The position numbers and the translations under genes were made by a program. From Haloarcula rubra (lineage in GTDB: Archaea; Halobacteriota; Halobacteria; Halobacteriales; Haloarculaceae), in assembly GCF_019599465.1 (NCBI RefSeq), contig NZ_RKLR01000001.1:620001-684000 (forward strand): 64,000 nucleotides of DNA. Reading direction: 5' to 3'. Below, piece by piece: positions 17,037 through 24,567 of this stretch (position 1 is its first letter; each line of letters begins with the position of its first letter). The notes below the pieces were generated by a model, which saw only the letters and a list, made by a program, of their open reading frames with translations, ran no database searches and was not told where the DNA came from.

Positions 17037-17726
17037 TTATGGGTTGCGGGCCGACGCCGGCCCGGCGTCCTCGTCGACGAGTCGTGTCATCACGCGAGCC
17101 TCGGCCTTGCGGAGGTGTTCGGCGGCGGTGCCGGGTGCACAGTCCAGTCTGTCGGCCACGTCGGCGGTGGTCCCCGCTCGCGGGTCGTCGTAGTAGCCAC
17201 AGCCGACGGCGGCGGTGACGGCCGCGAACTGCCGGTCGGTCAGGGCCGCGGCGGACTCGAACCGACTACTGTCGTACTCGCCCACCTCGCGGACGTCGAC
17301 GCCGACGCCGTCGGGGACGGCCTCGACCGCCCGCTGGACCGTCCCGCCGGGGCCGACGAGCGTGAGGTCCATGGTACCGTCCGAGCGGTAGGCGATGGGG
17401 GAGACGACGACCAGTCCCGCCGTCGTGAGCGCCTCGACGAGTTCGCCGCCAGTATCAGAGGGGCGGTCCCGGACGTAGAGGTAGAACGTCTCGTCCGGGC
17501 ACGTCGAGATGGCGTACTCGACGACGTGGTCCGTGGCGTCGAGGGCCGCCCGGTACGGGTCCGGTGGGTGGCCGTCGACGTGGAAGAGGAGCGTCTGGAC
17601 GTCATCGCCGACCTCGTTCCCGCGCAGGAGGTAGCTGGCGTCGTACCCCTCGTGGTCGACGACGAACTGGTGCATCGGGTGGCGCACCTCGGGCGCCATC
17701 GAGAGCGAGAGCCTGACGTACTTCAC
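17037..17726 (-). CDS. HTH_10 (Bat-type) transcriptional regulator
   Basis: This encodes 229 residues from a GTG start. The N-terminal 150 residues form the sensory part seen in haloarchaeal Bat-like regulators (MKYVRLSLSMAPEVRHPMHQ). The C-terminal HTH_10 domain is visible in LTDRQFAAVTAAVGCGYYDD, followed by TTADVADRLDCAPGTAAEHL and the recognition helix. The GTG at 17726 is chosen because a strong TATA box (reverse strand CTTTATATTC) is centred 24 bp upstream. It is divergent from nuoCD and may control it, but this rests on position only. Confidence 0.88.
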   Translation of the reverse strand: MKYVRLSLSMAPEVRHPMHQFVVDHEGYDASYLLRGNEVGDDVQTLLFHVDGHPPDPYRAALDATDHVVEYAISTCPDETFYLYVRDRPSDTGGELVEALTTAGLVVVSPIAYRSDGTMDLTLVGPGGTVQRAVEAVPDGVGVDVREVGEYDSSRFESAAALTDRQFAAVTAAVGCGYYDDPRAGTTADVADRLDCAPGTAAEHLRKAEARVMTRLVDEDAGPASARNP

Positions 17727-17744
17727 ACCGTCAGTTTCTCCGCC

Positions 17745-17754
17745 GAATATAAAG
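17745..17754. promoter_or_regulatory. TATA box between the HTH_10 gene and nuoCD
   Basis: GAATATAAAG on the top strand reads CTTTATATTC on the other. For the HTH_10 gene it is centred about 24 bp before the GTG. On the top strand it could also serve nuoCD with a leader of roughly 30 bases, so one element may direct both transcripts. Confidence 0.55.
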
Positions 17755-17808
17755 GTGCCTCGCCGGCGAGGCAGTACGACGAGGGAGGTGGGCACCGACG
17801 CGAGCACT

Positions 17809-19452
17809 ATGTCCCAGACAGTCGCGGGTGCCTCGCAGGCGACCCACGCCGACCTCCTCGCGCCGATACGCGAGTACGTCGTCGACGAGGAGACCCACCT
17901 GAACGCGCCGGCAGTAGTCGTCCGCGCCGACGAGGTGCAGACCGTCCTCTCGACGCTGAAGGCCGAGGCCGGTTTGGACCACTGCGCCTGCGTCACCGCT
18001 CAGGAGTACGCCGACCGTTACGAGACCATCTACCACCTGCGGAGCTACGACGACCCGACGCGGGAACTCTCCGTCGTGGTGCCGACGACGAGCGACGACC
18101 CGACCAGCGAGTCCGCCGCGCCGGTGTACCCGACGGCAGCGTGGCACGAACGGGAGGCCTACGACCTCGTCGGCATCCACTACGAGGACCACCCGAACCT
18201 GCGGCGGCTCCTCCTGCCCGAGACGTGGCAGGGCCACCCGCTCTCGCGGGACTACGACCAGAGCCAGCCCCAGATCGTCACCTACCGCGAACACCAGCGA
18301 CTCCTCGAAGACGAACGCACCGGGCCGGACCGGATGCACCTCAACATGGGGCCACACCACCCCTCGACTCACGGCGTCCTCCATCTGAACATCGAACTCG
18401 ACGGCGAGGAAGTGGCGGCCGTCGACCCGGACATCGGCTTCATCCACCGCTGTGAGGAGCAGATGTGTCAGTCCAAGACCTACCGCCACCAGATAATGCC
18501 CTACCCCGACCGCTGGGACTGGAGCGGCGCCGGCCTCCTGAACGAGTGGGCCTACGCCCGCGCCGCCGAGGACTTCGTCGACATCGAGGTGCCCGAGTAC
18601 GCCCAGGTCATTCGGACGATGTGCGGGGAGTTCTCCCGCATCCTCGGCCACATGCTCGCCGTCGCCACCTACGCGCTGGACGTGGTCAGCGAGTTCACCG
18701 CCGTCTTCCAGTGGGGCATCCGGGACCGCGAGATCGTCCAGGACATCCTCGAGGACCTGACCGGGCAGCGTCTGATGTTCAACTACTTCCGGCTGGGCGG
18801 GGTCGCGTGGGACCTGCCCGAACCGCGCGAGACCTTCTTCGAGAACATCCGGGAGTTCCTCGACGGCCTCCCCGAGAAACTCGGCGAGTACCACGACATG
18901 CTGACGAGCAACGAGATCATCCAGATGCGGACCGTCGACACCGGCTACCTCGACCCAGAGACGGCCAAGGCGTACGGCTGTACCGGCCCGGTCGCCCGTG
19001 GCTCCGGCGTCGACTACGACCTCCGGCGGGACGACCCCTACGGCTACTACGACGAACTCGACTGGTCGGTCGTCACCGAGGACGGCGGCGACAACTTCTC
19101 GCGACTGCTCGTCCGGATGCGCGAAGTGGAGGAGTCCGCGAAGATAATCGAGCAGTGCGTCGACCTGCTGGAGGAGTGGCCGGAGGACGACAGAGAGATT
19201 CAGGCCAACGTCCCCCGCACGATTCGGCCCGACCCGGACACCGAGATCTACCGCGCCGTCGAGTCAGCGAAGGGCGAACTGGGCATCTACATGTGCTCGG
19301 ACGGCACCGACACGCCCGCCCGCTTCAAGATTCGCGGTCCCTCGTTCTCACACGTCCAGACGCTCCCCGAGATGGCAAGAGGCGAGTACATCCCGGACCT
19401 CGTGGCGACCATCGGCAGCCTCGACCCCATCATGGGCGACGTCGACCGGTAG
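17809..19452 (+). CDS. nuoCD: NADH dehydrogenase-like complex, fused NuoC-NuoD subunit
   Basis: This encodes 547 residues. Residues about 1-165 are the NuoC domain, with WHEREAYDLVGIHYEDHPNL. Residues about 180-547 are the NuoD (49 kDa) domain, beginning MGPHHPSTHGVLH and including IGFIHRCEEQM, QVIRTMCGEFSRILGHML, ARFKIRGPSF and SLDPIMGDVDR at the end. These form the peripheral arm near the quinone-binding site of complex I; in haloarchaea the electron donor is unlikely to be NADH. Unusually, no other nuo gene is adjacent: an HTH_10 regulator lies upstream and oxidase genes downstream. The sequence looks intact. Confidence 0.92.
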   Translation: MSQTVAGASQATHADLLAPIREYVVDEETHLNAPAVVVRADEVQTVLSTLKAEAGLDHCACVTAQEYADRYETIYHLRSYDDPTRELSVVVPTTSDDPTSESAAPVYPTAAWHEREAYDLVGIHYEDHPNLRRLLLPETWQGHPLSRDYDQSQPQIVTYREHQRLLEDERTGPDRMHLNMGPHHPSTHGVLHLNIELDGEEVAAVDPDIGFIHRCEEQMCQSKTYRHQIMPYPDRWDWSGAGLLNEWAYARAAEDFVDIEVPEYAQVIRTMCGEFSRILGHMLAVATYALDVVSEFTAVFQWGIRDREIVQDILEDLTGQRLMFNYFRLGGVAWDLPEPRETFFENIREFLDGLPEKLGEYHDMLTSNEIIQMRTVDTGYLDPETAKAYGCTGPVARGSGVDYDLRRDDPYGYYDELDWSVVTEDGGDNFSRLLVRMREVEESAKIIEQCVDLLEEWPEDDREIQANVPRTIRPDPDTEIYRAVESAKGELGIYMCSDGTDTPARFKIRGPSFSHVQTLPEMARGEYIPDLVATIGSLDPIMGDVDR

Positions 19453-19466
19453 GTCGGCGACGCGTC

Positions 19467-20015
19467 TCAGGAGGAGACCGGGACGTCCCCGATGGCGACG
19501 GTGTACTGCCGGGCCGACGGGGTGCCGTCGGCAGGCGTCGTCACGACGGTGACGACGACGCTGGCCGGTCGCTGGCCCTTCGGGAGCATCCACGACCCGG
19601 TGACGGACCCCGACTCGCCGGGTGGGAGTTCCCCCGTCGTCGCGTCGCTCCCCTCGACAGTCCGGCCCGCCCGCGTCGTCGCCGTGCCGAGTCGGAGTTC
19701 GTAGCTGCTGTTCCCGGTGTTGTCGACCGCTACCGAGAGCGTGAATCGCCAGCCGTCGTTGCCGGTGACGACCGAGGCGCTGTCGACGCGTTCGACGGCG
19801 GCCGTCTCCGCGAGTATCTCGTCGCCGACCGTCGCCCCCTCGACGTCGGGCGTCGGCGTCGACGCCGCGCCACCGTCGCCACCGCCACCGGCGACGTAGT
19901 GGCTCAGTAGCCCGCCGAAGGTCACCACCTCGATGAGTATCGGGATGCCGATAGCGAGGATGATGAGTATCCGTACCCAACTCGTCTGCTCAGGACCCTC
20001 GACGTCGTCTAACAT
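19467..20015 (-). CDS. membrane-anchored protein linked to the cba oxidase operon
   Basis: This encodes 182 residues: an N-terminal membrane helix (about 13-38, WVRILIILAIGIPILIEVV), a glycine-rich hinge, then a beta-rich extracytoplasmic domain of about 120 residues with alternating Val/Thr strands. No cysteine or histidine cofactor site is evident. It follows cbaA by 21 bp on the same strand, so it is probably part of the oxidase transcript, as an accessory or small subunit. I do not recognise its family. Confidence 0.7.
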   Translation of the reverse strand: MLDDVEGPEQTSWVRILIILAIGIPILIEVVTFGGLLSHYVAGGGGDGGAASTPTPDVEGATVGDEILAETAAVERVDSASVVTGNDGWRFTLSVAVDNTGNSSYELRLGTATTRAGRTVEGSDATTGELPPGESGSVTGSWMLPKGQRPASVVVTVVTTPADGTPSARQYTVAIGDVPVSS

Positions 20016-20036
20016 AGTGGAATAGGGAAGTCGACC

Positions 20037-21725
20037 TCAGACCGGTATCGGCGGACTGCCGGGCACGGTGATACCGTCGGCGAGCATGGCCGCCAGCGGC
20101 GGGCCGTAGGCGATGACGATGAGCACCAGCGCGATGGCCGTCCAGAGCTTGTAGTTGTCGAGGATACGCGGACTGTGTTCGGCCCCGGAGAGCGGCGCGG
20201 GGAAGTCGCTGTTGACCGACAGCCGACCGCCGCGGTGGGCCAGCCACGTCTCCGCCATCACGGCGAGGAACATCACGGCCGCGACGAACAGCAGGAGGCC
20301 ACCGATGGCTATCTGGAGGCGCATCTCGGCGACGGTGCCGACGAGTCCTTCGAAGGCAAATTCGTCGTAGGTCGGCTCTGCGGTCCGTCGCGGGATGCCC
20401 GCGAGGCCGGCACGGTGCATCGCGTTGGACATCAGCGCCATGCCCACGAACCAGACGTAAGGCTGTGCGATGGCGACCGACCGGCGCTGGAGCTTCTTGC
20501 CCGTAATCTGTGGCACCAGCCAGTAGCTTATCGCCATCGCCGTCAGCGCGAACGCGGTGCCGACGGTGAGGTGGAAGTGGCCGGGCACCCACAGTGTGTT
20601 GTGGATGAGGTAGTTGATGTTCATCCCGGCGTTTATCATCCCCGAGAAGCCGCCGGCGGCGAACATCAGGCCGGCGAGCATACACCCGGAGAAGGCGGGG
20701 TCGTCCCACGGGAGACTCCGGAGCCACCCGAAGTACCCCTCACCGCCCCGCTGGCGGGCCCCGTGTTCGACGCTGGCGACGACGGTGAAGGCCGTCAGCA
20801 GCGACGGCAACAGGAGGAACATCGTGTTCGTCATCGCGATGAACTTGAACCCCTCCGGGATGCCGGGGTCGACGTACTGGTGGTGGAACCCGACCGGCGT
20901 CGACAGCAGGAGGAAGAGGACGAACACGACGCGGGCCAGCGGGTCGCTGAACAGGCGTCCACCCGCGAGTTTCGGCAGGATGGTGTACCAGACGAGGTAC
21001 GCGGGCATCAGCCAGAAGTAGACGACCGGGTGGCCGAAGTACCAGAACAGCGTCCGGGTCAGGAGCGGGTCGACCTGACTGATGAGCCCCAGCGACCACG
21101 GGATGAGGAAGACGACGACTTCGACGGCGACGCCGATGGTGGAGATGTACCACATCAGCATCGTCGTCACTATCATGAACGTCTTCAGCGGGATGCGCTC
21201 GTCGGGGTGCTCGGAGCGCCACGCCCACAGCGACTGGAAGTACGCAAGCCCCGCTATCCACGACCCGACGATGATGAGCGCCGCGCCCACGTAGAACGCC
21301 GGATGGGCCTTCATCGGCGCGTAGAACGTGAACAGCACGTCCGCTTCGAGGTCGTGGCCGAAGACCGAGGGCGCGCCGAAGACGCCGCCGAGGATGGCGA
21401 CGGCCGCCAGCACCGTCCCGGTCAACATCAGCCAGAACGCCGTCCACGCGGTGCGCTGTGGCAGTTCGCGTTCGAGGCTGTTGGCGACGCCCCACGCGAA
21501 CAGGCCGGCGATGAAGAACGTCGTGAAGACCAGCGCCAGCAGGACGCCGTGACCCGTCAGGAGCGTGTAGTAGTCCGCCGAACTGACGAACCCACGGAAC
21601 AGGCCGGTCCGGTGGAGTGCCTGCACGATGCCGAAGAGGGCACCGATACCCAGTGCGACGAACGCGACGACGAACTCGCTCCGGACGAGTTTCGACGTCT
21701 TCGGGTACTCGTCGACGAACACCAT
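20037..21725 (-). CDS. cbaA: ba3-type cytochrome c oxidase subunit I
   Basis: This encodes 562 residues. It has the pattern of B-type haem-copper oxidases: low-spin haem histidine in LLTGHGVLLA, the CuB-histidine with the cross-linked tyrosine in FGHPVVYFWLMPAY, the pair in FHHQYVDPG, and the haem ligands in VPGHFHLTVGTAF. About twelve or more transmembrane helices are evident. It reduces O2 to water, with electrons from subunit II. The start ATG overlaps the subunit II stop by one base (TGATG). The gene symbol follows Natronomonas usage and is by similarity of type only. Confidence 0.93.
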   Translation of the reverse strand: MVFVDEYPKTSKLVRSEFVVAFVALGIGALFGIVQALHRTGLFRGFVSSADYYTLLTGHGVLLALVFTTFFIAGLFAWGVANSLERELPQRTAWTAFWLMLTGTVLAAVAILGGVFGAPSVFGHDLEADVLFTFYAPMKAHPAFYVGAALIIVGSWIAGLAYFQSLWAWRSEHPDERIPLKTFMIVTTMLMWYISTIGVAVEVVVFLIPWSLGLISQVDPLLTRTLFWYFGHPVVYFWLMPAYLVWYTILPKLAGGRLFSDPLARVVFVLFLLLSTPVGFHHQYVDPGIPEGFKFIAMTNTMFLLLPSLLTAFTVVASVEHGARQRGGEGYFGWLRSLPWDDPAFSGCMLAGLMFAAGGFSGMINAGMNINYLIHNTLWVPGHFHLTVGTAFALTAMAISYWLVPQITGKKLQRRSVAIAQPYVWFVGMALMSNAMHRAGLAGIPRRTAEPTYDEFAFEGLVGTVAEMRLQIAIGGLLLFVAAVMFLAVMAETWLAHRGGRLSVNSDFPAPLSGAEHSPRILDNYKLWTAIALVLIVIAYGPPLAAMLADGITVPGSPPIPV

Positions 21726-22252
21726 CAGTTGGTCACCTCCGTTGCGTTGTACTGCGACTCGGGCACTACTTCGACGGAGCCACCCATCGTGTGGTGGCCC
21801 GCGCCACAGTACTCGTGGCAGACCAGTCCGTAGGTCCCAGTCTCGTCGAAGCGGGCAGTGACCTCGGCGACCTGTCCCGGGATGACCATCGTGTTGATGT
21901 TCGTCTCGGTGATGGCGAAGCCGTGTAGCACGTCGGCGCTGGTCACCTTGAACGTGACCAGCGTGTTCGCGGGCACCCGGATGGGGTTGTCGCCGCTACC
22001 CGGGACGAACTGGAACTGCTGGGCCACCACGTAGACGACGTAGTGGCTCTCGTTTTCCTTGACGATGCCGGGGTCGTCGAAGGTGGTCCCCGTCTCGCCG
22101 CTCTGGACCGCCTGCGGGTCTATCTGTCCACCCGAGTCGTCGACCATCGCGACGCCGGCACCGACCGTGCCGTACGAGATGGTCGCGATGAACCCGACGA
22201 TGAGGAGCAACGCTGCACCGAGCCAGACTTTCTCGAAGTTGTGAACCTGCAT
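21725..22252 (-). CDS. cbaB: ba3-type cytochrome c oxidase subunit II (CuA)
   Basis: This encodes 175 residues. One N-terminal membrane helix (11-34) is followed by a cupredoxin domain. All CuA ligands are seen: H110, C145, E147, C149, H153 and M156, in VLHGFAI and CHEYCGAGHHTM. It accepts electrons from a soluble or membrane carrier, probably the halocyanin protein encoded just upstream, and passes them to subunit I. Its TGA and the ATG of subunit I share one base, so the two are translationally coupled. Confidence 0.93.
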   Translation of the reverse strand: MQVHNFEKVWLGAALLLIVGFIATISYGTVGAGVAMVDDSGGQIDPQAVQSGETGTTFDDPGIVKENESHYVVYVVAQQFQFVPGSGDNPIRVPANTLVTFKVTSADVLHGFAITETNINTMVIPGQVAEVTARFDETGTYGLVCHEYCGAGHHTMGGSVEVVPESQYNATEVTN

Positions 22253-22258
22253 CGTGTA

Positions 22259-23455
22259 TCACCCGATGACCGAGACGCGGCCGAGGAACTCGACGAAGTA
22301 CATGAACACCCAGAGCAGGGCGATGAGCACGAAGTAGAACGCGACGAGCGCCGCCGTCCCCTTCGGGTCGTACTCCTCGTGACCGAGTTCGACTGCTGGC
22401 TCTGCCTCCGTGGCTTCCTCGACCGGCACCGTGCCGTCCTCGTCGACGAGGTCCCGCGGTGGCCGCGTCGACTCACGGTGACGCATCGTCGCCGCGTACA
22501 GCAGCGGCGTGAAGAACGCGAAGAGGACGGACCCGCTGAGGAGCCACCGCGGGCCCGAGACGGGCAGGCGTTGACTCCCGCCGCCGCCTCCGCCACCGCT
22601 CCCGCCGGGTGGCCCGCCGACGACGACGGCGCCTTTCATCCCGAGCGAGAGGTGCGGTTCGCAGACGTACGTGTAGATGCCCGTCTCCTCGAAGGTGTAG
22701 CTGTACGTGGTCCCGGCCTCGGCGACCGGGTCACCCGAATCGAGCGGACCGTCGCCGTCGGAGACGACGTTGTGGCCGCCACCGTCGCCGGTCCAGGTGA
22801 AGACGACTTCGGTCCCGGGCGAGACGCGGACCGCCGGCGGGGCGAAGGCGAACGCGCCGTTGTTCCCCTGTGCGCCGACGGCTATCTCGACGCTGTCCTG
22901 TCCGGTCCGGTCGACCGTCTCGCCGTCGTAGTTCGAGACGTCGTCGAACCAGCCGCCGTAGTCGGGGTTCGCCGGCGGCCCCTGTTGGGCGGTGCCGCCG
23001 CCGCTACTGCCGCCGCCGGGCCTGATCACGACGGCGCCTTTCATCCCGAGACCGGCGTGTGGCTCACAGACGTACTTGTAGATACCTTCGCTCTCGAAGG
23101 TGTAGCTGTACGTCGCACCCTGTTCGGAGACGAGTTCGCCCGAATCGAGGGGGCCGTCGCCGTCGGAGATGACGTTGTGGCCGCCGCCCTCCCCGGTCCA
23201 GGTGAAGACGACTTCGGTCCCGGGGCTGACCATCACCGCCGCCGGCGCGAAGGCGAACGCACCGTTGTTGCCCTGCGCGCCGACGGCTATCTCGACGGTG
23301 TCCTGGCCCCGTCTATCGACGGTACCGTCGTAGTTCGAGACGTCGTCGAACCAGCCGCCGTAGTCCGGTTCTTCCTGTGCTGTCGCCGTCCCGACCGTGC
23401 CGAGTGCGGCCCCGGCGGCCGCGGTCTGGACGAACTCGCGGCGTCCCAGCGTCAT
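22259..23455 (-). CDS. tandem halocyanin fused to two membrane helices
   Basis: This encodes 398 residues. A Tat signal (GRREFVQTAAAGAALGTVGT) starts the protein. Two halocyanin (type I copper) domains follow: residues about 28-145 with ligands H93, C130, H133 and M138, and about 163-280 with H228, C265, H268 and M273. The two domains are nearly the same in sequence. A Gly-rich hinge leads to two membrane helices (about 303-322 and 367-391). The C-terminal helix resembles the single-helix small subunits of ba3 oxidases. It heads the oxidase operon (six bases before cbaB), so it probably carries electrons to CuA while fixed to the membrane. Confidence 0.9.
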   Translation of the reverse strand: MTLGRREFVQTAAAGAALGTVGTATAQEEPDYGGWFDDVSNYDGTVDRRGQDTVEIAVGAQGNNGAFAFAPAAVMVSPGTEVVFTWTGEGGGHNVISDGDGPLDSGELVSEQGATYSYTFESEGIYKYVCEPHAGLGMKGAVVIRPGGGSSGGGTAQQGPPANPDYGGWFDDVSNYDGETVDRTGQDSVEIAVGAQGNNGAFAFAPPAVRVSPGTEVVFTWTGDGGGHNVVSDGDGPLDSGDPVAEAGTTYSYTFEETGIYTYVCEPHLSLGMKGAVVVGGPPGGSGGGGGGGSQRLPVSGPRWLLSGSVLFAFFTPLLYAATMRHRESTRPPRDLVDEDGTVPVEEATEAEPAVELGHEEYDPKGTAALVAFYFVLIALLWVFMYFVEFLGRVSVIG

Positions 23456-23582
23456 CGCCGACCCTCCCGAAACGTGTGAGATGGTCTCTGTGTGGTATCG
23501 ATTCCACTACCCATGTTCGGGGCGACAGGAGAGCAGAGCAAAAAGCCAACACCGCCTTTTCAGCCGGTAGGAACACGCGACG

Positions 23583-23590
23583 GTTTTTAT
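23583..23590 (+). promoter_or_regulatory. TATA-like box of the copper-handling operon
   Basis: GTTTTTAT is centred about 28 bp before the ATG at 23615, consistent with a leaderless start. Confidence 0.55.
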
Positions 23591-23614
23591 GCTCCCTCAA
23601 TCGTACGGCCGACC

Positions 23615-23791
23615 ATGTCCACGTCTAGCCCGCGGCTCGTCACAGTGCTCGCGCTCCTCGGGCTCGCGCCCGTGGCGTACTACCTGCTGGGGACCGGTCG
23701 GACGATAGTGGCGCTCTCGCTGGTCAGCGTCGTCCTCATCGCCGGGAGCCTCCTCCTGATGACCGGTCCACACGAGGGACAGACCGCCTGA
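23615..23791 (+). CDS. small two-helix membrane protein
   Basis: This encodes 58 residues with two predicted helices (LVTVLALLGLAPVAYYLL and IVALSLVSVVLIAGSLLLM). It is the first gene of the copper operon and divergent from the oxidase operon. The next gene starts two bases after its stop. Its small size and position suggest an assembly or structural subunit of the oxidase, but no family is recognised. Confidence 0.7.
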   Translation: MSTSSPRLVTVLALLGLAPVAYYLLGTGRTIVALSLVSVVLIAGSLLLMTGPHEGQTA

Positions 23792-23792
23792 G

Positions 23793-24566
23793 ATGGCCCC
23801 CGTCACGGCCGGCCTGAGTGCTGGCGAGACGGCCGGACTGGCGGCGTTCGCCGGTCTCGGCCTCATCGGGAGCGTCCACTGCCTCGGGATGTGTGGCCCG
23901 CTGGTGACGACGTACGCCGACCGCCTCGACGCCGGCGGCCCAGTCTCCGCTCACGAGATTCGGCAGCAGGCGCTGTTCAACGTCGGCCGCGCCGTGAGTT
24001 ACACGCTGTTGGGGGCGGCGTTCGGTGCCGCCGGGGGCCTGCTGTACGACGCCGCCGGCCTCGCGCGAGTGGCGACCACCGTCCGCGGCGTCGTCGGCGT
24101 CCTCGTCGGCCTGTTCGTCCTCGCCGTCGGCGTCGGCTACCTGACGCGGGGGCAGGCCACCGACGTCGCCGCGTCGCTGCCGGTCGTCGGAGGCGTGTTC
24201 CAGCGCGTCTCGGCGGCGCTGGTCGCACGGCTCGACGATCTCGTGGACGGCCCGGGGATGGTCGCACTGGGCGCGATGCACGGCCTGTTACCCTGTCCGC
24301 TGCTGTACCCGGCGTTCCTCTACGCCTTCGCGACGGGGTCGGCCGTGACCGGCGCGCTCTCGCTGGCGGCGCTGGGCGTCGGCACCATTCCCCTGGTGTT
24401 CGCCTACGGCACCGCGTTCGGGTCGCTGTCGCCGAGCCGCCGGTCGTCGCTCCACCGCGCCCTCGGAGCCGTCTTCCTCGTCCTCGCGCTCGTCCCGCTC
24501 GCAAACGGACTGGCGGCGTTCGGCGTCGCCGTCCCGAGACCGCCCCTGCCGATGCCGTGGACCTGA
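23793..24566 (+). CDS. sulfite exporter TauE/SafE-like membrane protein
   Basis: This encodes 257 residues with about six membrane helices. Two metal-binding signatures stand out: GSVHCLGMCGPL near the N-terminus and MHGLLPCPLLYPAF in the second half. They fit the COG2836 branch of the TauE/SafE superfamily, members of which are often encoded beside CcoI/FixI copper ATPases. Here it is followed at once (one base) by such an ATPase. A role in copper delivery to the oxidase is therefore likely; sulfite export is not supported. Confidence 0.82.
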   Translation: MAPVTAGLSAGETAGLAAFAGLGLIGSVHCLGMCGPLVTTYADRLDAGGPVSAHEIRQQALFNVGRAVSYTLLGAAFGAAGGLLYDAAGLARVATTVRGVVGVLVGLFVLAVGVGYLTRGQATDVAASLPVVGGVFQRVSAALVARLDDLVDGPGMVALGAMHGLLPCPLLYPAFLYAFATGSAVTGALSLAALGVGTIPLVFAYGTAFGSLSPSRRSSLHRALGAVFLVLALVPLANGLAAFGVAVPRPPLPMPWT

Positions 24567-24567
24567 C

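Noticed and set aside
23793-24566. A true sulfite exporter
   Set aside because: The TauE/SafE label covers many functions. The Cys/His motifs and the adjacent copper ATPase favour a copper role.
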